Assembly: GCA_910575625.1 (NCBI GenBank)
Contig: CAJTFD010000002.1
Coordinates: forward strand, 124,001-188,000
Length of the DNA stretch: 64,000 nucleotides
Direction: 5' to 3'
Source: Clostridia bacterium
GTDB taxonomy: Bacteria; Bacillota; Clostridia; Lachnospirales; Lachnospiraceae
Position 1 is the first letter of the stretch; each line of letters opens with the position of its first letter. The translations under genes were made by a program, and so were the position numbers. The notes under the pieces were generated by a model. That model ran no database searches. It was not told the origin of the DNA and worked only from the letters and a program-made list of their open reading frames with translations. Positions 35,872 through 44,641 of this stretch are shown piece by piece.

Positions 35872-36846
35872 ATGATGAAAGATTTTATACTGAAACGGCT
35901 GGCCCAGATGATCCTGGTATTGGTGATCGTGTCCATGTTCGCGTTCTCGATCATCTATTTTTCGCCGGGCGACCCGCTCTATCTGTATACATCTCCCTCC
36001 GTCTCGACTTATAAAATGTCGGAGGAACAGCTGGATGCTATGCGGGAGTCCTTGGGGTTAAATGGAAATGTGGTACAGCGGTATGCAAATTGGGCCGGGA
36101 AGATGCTGCAGGGCGACTGGGGTCTGTCGGTCAGCAATCACCAGCCGGTGAAAAAACAGATCCTGGATAAGCTGCCCAACACGATCGGACTGATGGGGGC
36201 GGCGCTGATCCTGTCGGTCCTGCTGGCCATCCCGCTGGGGCTTTTGGCCGGCTATCACAAGAACAGGTGGATCGACAATCTGATCAGCGGCGTGTCTTAT
36301 CTGGGGATCTCGCTCCCGGCCTTCTGGTTCGGGATCATGCTGATCATCGTTTTTTCACTGCGGTTGAGCTGGCTCCCCAGCGCGGGTATGCGCACCATCG
36401 GGGTAAATTCTGCCGCCGACGTGATCCGGCACGGGATCCTCCCGGTGATCGTGCTGAGTGTGAACAATACAGCCGTGTTCGTCCGGTATATCCGCTCAAA
36501 TACCATTGAACAAAAAGAAGAGGAATATGTGATGACGGCCATCTCCAAAGGAGTGCCCCGGACGCAGGTGCTGCTCAGGCATGTGCTGAAGAATTGTCTG
36601 CTCCCGATCATCACCATGGTGGGCATGAACTTCGGGACGCTGATCACAGGTTCTTTTATCGTGGAATCCGTGTTCGGATGGCCAGGTCTTGGGACTTTGT
36701 GCATGAGCGCGGTGAACAGCCGTGACTATACCATGATCATGGGGATCACGATGCTGACCTGCGTCGTACTCCTGATCGGGAATTTCCTGGCGGATATCCT
36801 GTACGGGATCGCCGACCCCAGGATCAAGCAGGGAAAGGAGGGATAG
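35872..36846 (+). CDS. ABC permease, DppB/NikB type
   Basis: A 324-residue permease with six helices. The DppB start (LKRLAQMILVLVIVSMFAF, then YFSPGDP) and the EAA loop (AISKGVPRTQVLLRHVLKN) are clear. It pairs with the permease one base downstream (36848). Starts at ATGATG after ATAGGAGAAC. Solute unknown. Confidence 0.92.
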   Translation: MMKDFILKRLAQMILVLVIVSMFAFSIIYFSPGDPLYLYTSPSVSTYKMSEEQLDAMRESLGLNGNVVQRYANWAGKMLQGDWGLSVSNHQPVKKQILDKLPNTIGLMGAALILSVLLAIPLGLLAGYHKNRWIDNLISGVSYLGISLPAFWFGIMLIIVFSLRLSWLPSAGMRTIGVNSAADVIRHGILPVIVLSVNNTAVFVRYIRSNTIEQKEEEYVMTAISKGVPRTQVLLRHVLKNCLLPIITMVGMNFGTLITGSFIVESVFGWPGLGTLCMSAVNSRDYTMIMGITMLTCVVLLIGNFLADILYGIADPRIKQGKEG

Positions 36847-36847
36847 C

Positions 36848-37681
36848 ATGGATAAAAGAGCGATGAAGAAGATATTCTTTTCAAATAAGATGACGGTGGT
36901 CTGTACATGCCTGCTCCTCCTTGTGATCCTCGCATCCCTTTTGGCACCCCTGTCTCCTTATGACCCGGATGCCGTGAACGTATCGGAGAAACTCCAGGGG
37001 ATCAGCGGCAGACATATCCTGGGCACCGACGATCTGGGACGAGATACATTTACCAGGGCGCTCTACGGCGGGCGGATATCCCTGCTGGTCGGTGCCGCGG
37101 CCATGTGCGTAGCCGTCATCGTCGGTACATTTATCGGGACGATCAGCGGGTACAAGGGCGGCAAGATCGATATGGCACTTATGCGCATCGTGGATATATT
37201 CTTATCGGTGCCGAGCCTTTTGTTCATCATTGTTGTGTATGCGTTCATGCCGCGCAATATGGCGACGCTGGTGCTGATGCTGGCCTTTTTTTCCTGGACG
37301 AAGGTGGCCAGGGTGGTACGGGCGCAGACGTTGTCGTTAAAAGAACGTGATTTCGTCACAGCGGCCAGAGCGCTGGGCGTGCGCCAGAGCACGATCATCT
37401 GGCGGCACATCATCCCCAATCTCATGCCGCAGGTCATCGTCGCGGCCAGCCTGAGCATCGCCAACGCGATCTTAGATGAATCCGCGCTGAGCTTCCTCGG
37501 CTACGGCGTACAGCTGCCGATGGCCTCCTGGGGCAGTATGCTGCAGAGCGCGCAGCAGTATATCCTGCACAACCCGCTCTTGGCCGTCGTCCCGGGGACC
37601 TTGATCTTGATTACGGTGCTGTGCTTCAACGTGTTAGGCGATATGCTCCAGCAGATCTTAGATCCAAAATTAGTCAAATAA
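36848..37681 (+). CDS. ABC permease, DppC/NikC type
   Basis: A 277-residue second permease: an N-terminal helix, the GTDDLGRDTFTRALYGGRISL motif region typical of DppC, and the EAA loop (AARALGVRQSTIIWRHIIPN). It forms the heterodimeric channel with the upstream permease. The ATPase genes follow 27 bases later. Confidence 0.93.
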   Translation: MDKRAMKKIFFSNKMTVVCTCLLLLVILASLLAPLSPYDPDAVNVSEKLQGISGRHILGTDDLGRDTFTRALYGGRISLLVGAAAMCVAVIVGTFIGTISGYKGGKIDMALMRIVDIFLSVPSLLFIIVVYAFMPRNMATLVLMLAFFSWTKVARVVRAQTLSLKERDFVTAARALGVRQSTIIWRHIIPNLMPQVIVAASLSIANAILDESALSFLGYGVQLPMASWGSMLQSAQQYILHNPLLAVVPGTLILITVLCFNVLGDMLQQILDPKLVK

Positions 37682-37708
37682 AATAGATTATAGAAGGGAG
37701 GGAAGATC

Positions 37709-38692
37709 GTGAGCGAGATCTTACAAGTAAAAAACCTGTCTGTGGAGTTCGACACCTATGCGGGCAGGATACAGGCGGTCCGGGGCATTTCTTTTGGCAT
37801 TAGAGAAAAAAAGGTCACCGCGATCGTCGGGGAATCCGGCTGCGGCAAATCTGTGACATCCAAGGCCATCATGGGCCTGATCCAGAAGCCGGGAAAGATA
37901 GCGCCCGAGAGCCGGATCCTCTTTCGGGGCGAAGATATCTTGCGCTATACAGAGAAACAGTGGGAGAGCTTTCGGGGACAGAAGTGTTCGATCGTTTTTC
38001 AGGATGCATTGACCGCCTTAAATCCTACGATGAATATCGGCAGGCAGATCACAGAGAAGATACGGGTACACCGTAAGACGGGAAAAAAAGAAGCCTGGCA
38101 GGAAGGGATCCATATGCTGGAACAGGTGCGCATCCCCCATGCGGCCATGCGTATGAAACAGTACCCTCACGAATTTTCAGGCGGGATGCGCCAGCGAGCC
38201 ATGATCGCGATCGCGCTGACCCTGCATCCGGAACTTTTGATCGCGGACGAACCCACAACGGCTCTCGATGTGACCATACAGGCCGATATCCTGGATATGA
38301 TGAAAGAGATCCAGAGGTCCCAGGGCATGACGATCATCCTGATCACCCACGACCTGGGGATCGTGGCAGATCTTGCCCAGGATATCATCGTGATGTATGC
38401 GGGAAAAGTCGTGGAAAAGGGCAGCGCCGAGGATATCTTTTACCATCCGGCCCATCCGTATACAGAAGCGCTTCTGCGGGCGGTGCCCAGACTGGATGTC
38501 TCGGGAGGGCGGCTCGAAACGATCGAAGGCGCCCCGCCCAATATGGCAGATCCGCCGTCCGGCTGCCCGTTTGCGGACAGATGCAAAAAGAAGCTCCCTG
38601 TCTGTGCAAAAAGATTTCCCGAAGAAACCGATCTGACAAAAGGGCATCATGTCTGCTGCTGGCTGCAAAAGGAGAAAGATGATGACAGATAA
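37709..38692 (+). CDS. ABC ATPase, DppD type
   Basis: A 327-residue ATPase starting at GTG 37709 behind GGGAGGG. Walker A GESGCGKSVT, signature FSGGMRQRAMIA, Walker B LLIADEPTTALD. The C-terminal oligopeptide-transporter region has the cysteine motif GCPFADRCKKKLPVC. The cysteines are characteristic of this family and may hold a cluster. It overlaps the next ATPase gene by 14 bases. Confidence 0.93.
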   Translation: MSEILQVKNLSVEFDTYAGRIQAVRGISFGIREKKVTAIVGESGCGKSVTSKAIMGLIQKPGKIAPESRILFRGEDILRYTEKQWESFRGQKCSIVFQDALTALNPTMNIGRQITEKIRVHRKTGKKEAWQEGIHMLEQVRIPHAAMRMKQYPHEFSGGMRQRAMIAIALTLHPELLIADEPTTALDVTIQADILDMMKEIQRSQGMTIILITHDLGIVADLAQDIIVMYAGKVVEKGSAEDIFYHPAHPYTEALLRAVPRLDVSGGRLETIEGAPPNMADPPSGCPFADRCKKKLPVCAKRFPEETDLTKGHHVCCWLQKEKDDDR

Positions 38693-39650
38693 TACAGAGT
38701 ATCTATTGGAAGTACAGGGATTAAAAAAATATTTTAAAGCGGGCAGGAAAAAGATCTTGAAAGCTGTCGACGACGTATCATTCTGCATCCGAAAAGGGGA
38801 GACGTTAGGCGTTGTGGGGGAATCCGGCTGCGGGAAGACCACCTGCGGACGCACCTGCCTTGGGATCTATGAAAAAACAGGCGGGCAGGTGTCTTACCGC
38901 GGGAGGGACGTGCATGGCATGGACAGAGAGGAGCGGCGCATATTTACCAAGCAGGCGCAGATCATCTTCCAGGACCCTTACGCCTCCTTAGATCCGAAGA
39001 TGAAGGTCCTAAACATCGTTGCAGAGGGCATCCGCGCCCACAAGATGGCGGCAGACGAGGCGGATATCAAGAGACGGGTGGAGAGCCTTTTGACCACAGT
39101 AGGGCTCGATCCGGCCTACGGCAGCCGTTATGTGCATGAGTTTTCCGGCGGGCAGAGGCAGCGGATCGGGATCGCGCGGGCACTGGCGGTGGAGCCGGAA
39201 TTCATCGTCTGCGACGAGCCGATCTCCGCTCTGGATGTATCGATCCAGGCGCAGATTGTCAATCTCCTGGAACGGCTCCAGAGGGAGAGAGGGCTGACCT
39301 ATATGTTCATCGCCCATGACCTTTCCATGGTCAAACACATCTCAGACAGAGTGATGGTCATGTATCTGGGAAAGATCATGGAGATCACCACTGCAGACCA
39401 GCTCTACGCCGCGCCCAGACATCCCTACACCCAGGCACTCTTATCCGCGATCCCGATCCCGGATCCGCGGGTGGAAGCGGATAAAGTGCGGATCCGCATG
39501 GAGGGCGAGATCCCCAGTCCCATAGATCCGCCGGAAGGCTGCCGCTTCCAGAACAGATGCCCTCACGCGGCAGAAGAATGTAAAAACAGAGAACCTGTCC
39601 TGCAGAAAGTGGGAGAAGAGCATTTTGCTGCCTGTCATATGTGCAGATGA
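38679..39650 (+). CDS. ABC ATPase, DppF type
   Basis: A 323-residue ATPase: Walker A GESGCGKTTC, signature FSGGQRQRIGIA, Walker B FIVCDEPISALD, and the C-terminal GCRFQNRCPHAAEEC motif. The ATG at 38679 was chosen because AAAGGAG lies before it; an earlier frame from 38649 has none. It completes the transporter with the ATPase at 37709. Confidence 0.93.
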   Translation: MMTDNTEYLLEVQGLKKYFKAGRKKILKAVDDVSFCIRKGETLGVVGESGCGKTTCGRTCLGIYEKTGGQVSYRGRDVHGMDREERRIFTKQAQIIFQDPYASLDPKMKVLNIVAEGIRAHKMAADEADIKRRVESLLTTVGLDPAYGSRYVHEFSGGQRQRIGIARALAVEPEFIVCDEPISALDVSIQAQIVNLLERLQRERGLTYMFIAHDLSMVKHISDRVMVMYLGKIMEITTADQLYAAPRHPYTQALLSAIPIPDPRVEADKVRIRMEGEIPSPIDPPEGCRFQNRCPHAAEECKNREPVLQKVGEEHFAACHMCR

Positions 39651-39871
39651 GGGGCGGTGATGATCCATCTGGCTAAGATATATGTACATCAAAATATTAA
39701 ATGATAGTATTATAATCTTAAATGAATAAAGGGGAAAATTACAGAATTTTTAAAATTTCACAACTTCCTATGTACAAACCAACAGATTTATGTTATAACT
39801 ATTAAATAAAAGCATGATAGTGTCGGTTTATTTGTATAATGATCATAATATTTTAACGTGGAAAGACATAT

Positions 39872-41125
39872 ATGTTAGACATACAGCAGATCAGGAGGCA
39901 TCCGGAGCAGGTACAGGAGAATTTCGAGAGAAGGGGCCTGGATATCTCCGTGGAGGAGCTCCTCGGTCTGGATAAAGAAAAACTGAGACTGCAGACAGAG
40001 CTGCAGGAGATGACGCACGAGAAGAACCTCTTATCCAAACAGGTGGCTGCCCGGAAGAAGCAGGGAAGAGAAGCAGGGGATCTGCTGATGTCCATCTACC
40101 GGATAGAGGATAAACTCGACGAGTTGGGATACATCCTGCGTGCGAAGGCACAGCGGCTGCAGGATGCCCTGCTCAGGCTACCTAATCTGCTCGATGATGA
40201 GATGCAGGCAGATATGGAGGTGCTGTATTCATATAAAGAAAAACCTGTATTCGGTTTTCAGCCCAAAGGACATATGGAGCTGTGCCGGCGGCATCGTCTG
40301 ATCGATTATGAGACAGCGGTCAGTCTGATGGGCCGCGGCTATTGGATCTACAGAGGGGTCGGCGCCAGGCTGGAATGGGCGTTGTTGGATTTTTGTCTGG
40401 AGGAAAACCAGAAGGCCGGTTATGAGATGGTGATGCTGCCCCCGATCGCGCGCGAGATCTGTGGGTTTGGGGCCGGGCAGTTCCCCAAATTTGAGGAGGA
40501 AGCCTATAAGATCCAGGGGAACGGTCAGTTTTTGATCCCCACGGCCGAGACGGTGCTGGTGAATCTGCATAGGGATAAGATCCTAAAGAGCGATGAGCTC
40601 CCGCTGAAATACACATCCTACACGTCCTGTTTCCGCAGGGAAGTGAGCAAAGATCCGGATGAGCGCGGGATGATCCGGGGGCATCATTTCAACAAAGTGG
40701 AAAACGTACAGTTTGTGGCGCAGGAGCAGTCGGAGGAAGCCTTCGCACAGATCTTAAGGCAGGCGGAGCATCTGATGCAGACACTGGATCTGCATTACAG
40801 AGTCATACGGTCGGCGGCCGGCGAGTGCAGCACGGCGATGTCCAAGACGTATGATATCGAAGTCTGGCTCCCTGCGGAGCGTGTGTACAAAGAAGTCAGT
40901 TCCATCTCAAATGCCAGGGACTACCAAGCGAGGCGGACGAACACCCGATACAGGGACAAAAGCGGCAAGCTCCGGTATGTCCATACGTTGAACGGTTCCG
41001 GATTGGCCACGAGCAGGCTGTTTGCGGCGATCCTTGAGCAGAACCAGTTGGTAGAGGACGGGAGTATACGGATACCGGAAGTACTGGCCCCGCGGGTGGG
41101 GATCGACGTATTATCTTTGTCGTAA
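39872..41125 (+). CDS. serS: Seryl-tRNA synthetase
   Basis: A 417-residue class II synthetase. The N-terminal long coiled-coil tRNA-binding arm is at residues 20-105, then motif 2 (YTSCFRREVSKDPDERGMIRGHHFNKVE) and motif 3 (LNGSGLATSRLFAAILE). It attaches serine to tRNA-Ser and to tRNA-Sec, the first step of selenocysteine synthesis. It is rather divergent: motif-2 loop residues and the SDPDERG/HHFNK spellings differ from the common bacterial type (typically TNCFRxEAGSAGRDTRG). It sits directly before the Sec-Fdh operon, near selC, so it may be a second, Sec-related copy. Whether another serS exists outside is unknown. Confidence 0.9.
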   Translation: MLDIQQIRRHPEQVQENFERRGLDISVEELLGLDKEKLRLQTELQEMTHEKNLLSKQVAARKKQGREAGDLLMSIYRIEDKLDELGYILRAKAQRLQDALLRLPNLLDDEMQADMEVLYSYKEKPVFGFQPKGHMELCRRHRLIDYETAVSLMGRGYWIYRGVGARLEWALLDFCLEENQKAGYEMVMLPPIAREICGFGAGQFPKFEEEAYKIQGNGQFLIPTAETVLVNLHRDKILKSDELPLKYTSYTSCFRREVSKDPDERGMIRGHHFNKVENVQFVAQEQSEEAFAQILRQAEHLMQTLDLHYRVIRSAAGECSTAMSKTYDIEVWLPAERVYKEVSSISNARDYQARRTNTRYRDKSGKLRYVHTLNGSGLATSRLFAAILEQNQLVEDGSIRIPEVLAPRVGIDVLSLS

Positions 41126-41167
41126 ATGATCGTAAATAAAAGAGCGTATATCAAGAACAGGAGAGTA

Positions 41168-41214
41168 CAGGATGTATAAGAGATACGAACGGGAGTCAAT
41201 CCCGTAAAATCCTG
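41168..41214 (+). promoter_or_regulatory. Nested hairpin in the leader before the Sec-fdh operon
   Basis: Outer arms CAGGAT (41168-41173) and ATCCTG (41209-41214) enclose ACGGGA-GTCAA-TCCCGT (41189-41205). No T-run follows, so it is not a plain terminator. In the 130-base gap I see no convincing promoter; the operon may be read through from serS. Confidence 0.4.
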
Positions 41215-41255
41215 AAATGTTTTATTAGCTATGAAAAAATCAAGGAGGAGATACG

Positions 41256-44021
41256 ATGATTAAAGTGACCATCGATGGGATCGCTGTAGAAGTCGAGCAA
41301 GGCTCTACGATCTTAGAAGCCGCAAAGATCGCCGGCGTCGAGATCCCAACATTATGTTATTTAAAAGATGTCACTCCTGAAGCATCTTGCCGTATGTGTA
41401 TGGTTGAGATCGAAGGTATGCCAAAGTTAGTCACAGCATGTTCATTCCCTGCTGCTGACGGCAACGTGGTCCATACCAAGACCGAGAGAGTCGTAAAAGC
41501 CAGGAGAGGCGTATTGGAACTGTTAATGAGCAATCACAAGACGGATTGCTTCTCATGTCCGCAGAATGGTATGTGTAAGCTGCAGGATCTTTGCTTCGAG
41601 TACGGTGTGAAGGATGTGCCGTTTGAAGGCGTTGAGAAACCGATCGACGACTCCAACAAATTCTTTACATATGACCCGAATCTGTGTATCCTCTGCCACA
41701 GGTGTGTGAATACCTGTCAGAAACGTACCTGCCGCGGATCGATCGACACGACACAGCGTGGATTCAGATCTGTGATCAGTCCTGCATTCGGCATGGATTG
41801 GGCAGACAGCAACTGTGAATCCTGTGGTAACTGCGTGCAGGCATGTCCGACAGGCGCGCTTACCATGAAAAAACAAAAAGAGTACCGTCATTGGGATGTT
41901 GAGAAAGTCCTTACAACTTGTCCCCACTGTGCGACCGGATGCCAATACTATGTATATGTAAAGGATAACAAGGTCGTAGATGTGGAAGCGGCAGACGGCC
42001 CGTCCAACAGGGGCTTACTGTGTGTGAAAGGACGTTCCGCATCCTTTGATTTCGCTCAGTGCGACGAAAGGATCACAACACCGCTCATCAAGAACAGGGA
42101 GACCGGCGAATTCAGAGAAGCTGGTTGGGATGAAGCCCTGGATCTGGTAGCATCGAAATTTTCTGAGATCAAAAATACATATGGAGGTCAGGCGCTGGCA
42201 GGTTTTGCTTGCTCACGTTCAACCAACGAGGACATCTACATGCTCCAAAAGATGACCAGGGTTGCGTTCGAGTCTAACAATACCGATAACTGCGCCCGTG
42301 TTTGACATGCACCTACTGTTGCCGGTCTGGCAATGACGTTAGGTTCTGGTGCTATGACAAACACCATCGAAGATATCACACATGATTCCGATGTGATCTT
42401 GCTGTGCGGCTCTAACCCTGAAGAAGCGCATCCAGTCATTGGTATGCAGGTGCGTCAGGCAGTGGCTAGGGGCGCAAAACTCATCGTAGTCGATCCTCGT
42501 GAGATAGACCTTGCAAAGAAAGCGACGATCCACCTGAAACTGAAACCAGGTACAAATGTTGCATTCGCAAATGGTATGATGAACGTCTTCATTGAAGAAG
42601 GATTGATCGACAAAGAATTTATCGCTGATAGAACAGAAGGATTTGAAGAACTGGCCGCGATCGTGAAGGATTATACACCAGAAAAAGTTGGTGAGATCTG
42701 TCATATCGATCCCGAAGATCTGCGTGCAGCGGCACGTCTGTATGCGAAAGCAGACCGTGCACCGATCATGTACTGCCTGGGTGTTACAGAGCACCACACA
42801 GGTACAGAGGGCGTTATGTCCATGTCCAATATGGCGATGATGGTCGGAAAACTTGGTAAAGCAGGCTGCGGCGTGAACCCGATCCGTGGACAGAACAACG
42901 TCCAGGGCGCTTGTGACATGGGTGCGCAGCCAAACGTATATACAGGTTACCAGAAGGTCGCAGACCCGGCTGTCACAGAGAAATTTGAAAAAGCCTGGGG
43001 CGTAGACCTGAAACATTTACAACCCGGTCGGATGGCAACAGAATGTTTCCACGATATGATCGATGGAAAGATCAAAGGTTTGTTCATCTTTGGTGAGGAC
43101 CCGATCGTGACAGATCCGGATACAAACCACGTGATCAAAGCGCTGACAAACCTGGATTTCTTAGTCGTGGATGAATTGTTCATGACAGAGACAGCGAAAT
43201 ATGCTGATGTTATCCTGCCTGGCCGTTCATATCTGGAAAAAGAAGGCACGTTCTCAAATACAGAGCGTCGTGTACAGAGGGTCCGCAAAGCGATCGAGAT
43301 CCCTGGCACAAAACCAGATACTGAGATCTTCTCTCTGATCATGCAGAGGATGGGCTATGATCAGCCGATCCTGACACCTGCCCAGATCATGGACGAGATT
43401 TCCTCCGTTACTCCGTCTTTCGCCGGTATCAGCCATGAAAGACTTGACAGCCCGGAAGTTGGCGGCAGGGGACTGCAGTGGCCTTGTACGTCGAAAGAGC
43501 ATCCTGGCACCCCGATCATGCATGTGGGTAAATTTGCAAGGGGCTTAGGCTACTTCTATCCGGCGAAATATCAGCCGTCCACGCAGCAGGTATCTGAAGA
43601 GTATCCGTTCATCATGATCACGGGCCGTATACTCTATCACTACAATGCCTGTGCGATGACCGCCAAGACGCCAGAGATCAACGAGATCTCCAGTCAGTCC
43701 TTCATCGAGATCAACACAGAGGACGCAGCGGCACTTGGGATCGCAGACGGTGATAAAGTATATGTATCTTCCCCCCATGGACGTATTGCATCTTGGGCAA
43801 GAGTATCCGGTAAGACAAGCAAGGGCGAAGTTTGGATGCCGTTCCACTTCTTAGACGGTAACTCGAACTGGCTGGTCGGCGACCACTTGGATGATTTCTC
43901 CAAGACACCTGAGTATAAGGTGACCGCTGTCCATGTAGAAAAAGCGACCGAAGAGAAGGAATGCTGCCAGTATATGGAAGTACCGAATATCGTACGCAAA
44001 AAAAAGGCTAAAATGTTTTAA
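41256..44021 (+). CDS. fdhA: Formate dehydrogenase catalytic subunit, selenocysteine form
   Basis: A 921-residue selenoprotein read through the in-frame TGA at 42303-42305. The frame is open before it (349 residues) and after it (571). Sec350 sits in NCARV-U-HAPTVAG, the position of Cys355 in the paralog at 10331. Domains are the same: [2Fe-2S], NuoG-type 4Fe-4S, two 4Fe-4S, Molybdop_Fe4S4 (TTCPHCATGCQYY), molybdopterin core and dinucleotide-binding domain. Sec binds Mo or W and makes formate oxidation or CO2 reduction faster. A SECIS-like hairpin lies just after the TGA. AAGGAGG precedes the ATG. Annotators that stop at TGA would split it in two. Confidence 0.95.
42303..42345 (+). promoter_or_regulatory. 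UGA selenocysteine codon and SECIS element
   Basis: TGA at 42303 is followed after 13 bases by the perfect stem TTGCC-GGTCT-GGCAA (42319-42333). The GGTCT loop and its distance resemble the E. coli fdhF SECIS (apical GGUC loop). SelB (47659) would bind it to deliver Sec-tRNA. Confidence 0.85.
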
Positions 44022-44056
44022 ATATACGGCAAACTTATAATAAAATAAAGGTCCAA

Positions 44057-44087
44057 GGGGCATCGATGGGATGTAGGCCGGTGTCCC
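44057..44087 (+). other. Stem-loop between fdhA(Sec) and the NuoE-like gene
   Basis: GGGGCATC (44057-44064) can pair with GGTGTCCC (44080-44087), two wobble pairs included. It lies in a 107-base gap; the corresponding gap in the Cys operon is 17 bases. It may protect or process the mRNA. No T-run. Confidence 0.35.
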
Positions 44088-44128
44088 GAAGATCTTAAGT
44101 TCATGTGAAATAAGGAGGATATTATAAA

Positions 44129-44623
44129 ATGAGTGACGAAAGGATCAACATTCCTTATAGGGGAACACCAGAGCAGGAAAGCGAGTTAGCAGAACTGATC
44201 GCTAAATATAAAGGAACAAAAAGTCCGCTGATCCCTGTATTAGAGCAGGCACAGGATATATTTGGCTATCTTCCGGAAAAAGTGCTGAAGATCATTTCCG
44301 AAGAATTACAGGTTTCTTTGGCTAAAATCTATGGCGTTGTTACATTCTATTCATTCTTTTCCCTGTATCCGAAGGGAAAATACAACATCTCTGTATGTCT
44401 TGGTACGGCCTGCTATGTAAAAGGTTCCGGCCAGATCTACGACAAACTGCAGAGTGTTTTAGGCATCACAGGCGGACAGTGTACAGAAGACGGCAAATTC
44501 TCATTAGAAGCCTGCCGCTGCATCGGCGCATGCGGTCTGGCGCCAGTTATGACTGTGAATGGAGAAGTCCATGGACGTCTGACTGCTGATATGGTTGATG
44601 GCATTCTCGCACAATATGAATAG
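44129..44623 (+). CDS. NuoE-like [2Fe-2S] subunit of the Sec formate dehydrogenase
   Basis: A 164-residue paralog of the protein at 13057, with cluster cysteines in CLGTACYVKG and CRCIGACGLAP. It links the flavin subunit to the catalytic subunit. AAGGAGG precedes the ATG. Codons end in A or T more often than in the Cys operon copy, so the two operons diverged long ago or were acquired separately. Confidence 0.92.
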   Translation: MSDERINIPYRGTPEQESELAELIAKYKGTKSPLIPVLEQAQDIFGYLPEKVLKIISEELQVSLAKIYGVVTFYSFFSLYPKGKYNISVCLGTACYVKGSGQIYDKLQSVLGITGGQCTEDGKFSLEACRCIGACGLAPVMTVNGEVHGRLTADMVDGILAQYE

Positions 44624-44641
44624 TTAAGGAGGACGTACATA

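Noticed and set aside
39660-39871. T-box or other tRNA-sensing leader before serS
   Set aside because: No T-box sequence or specifier stem could be found in the AT-rich 220 bases.
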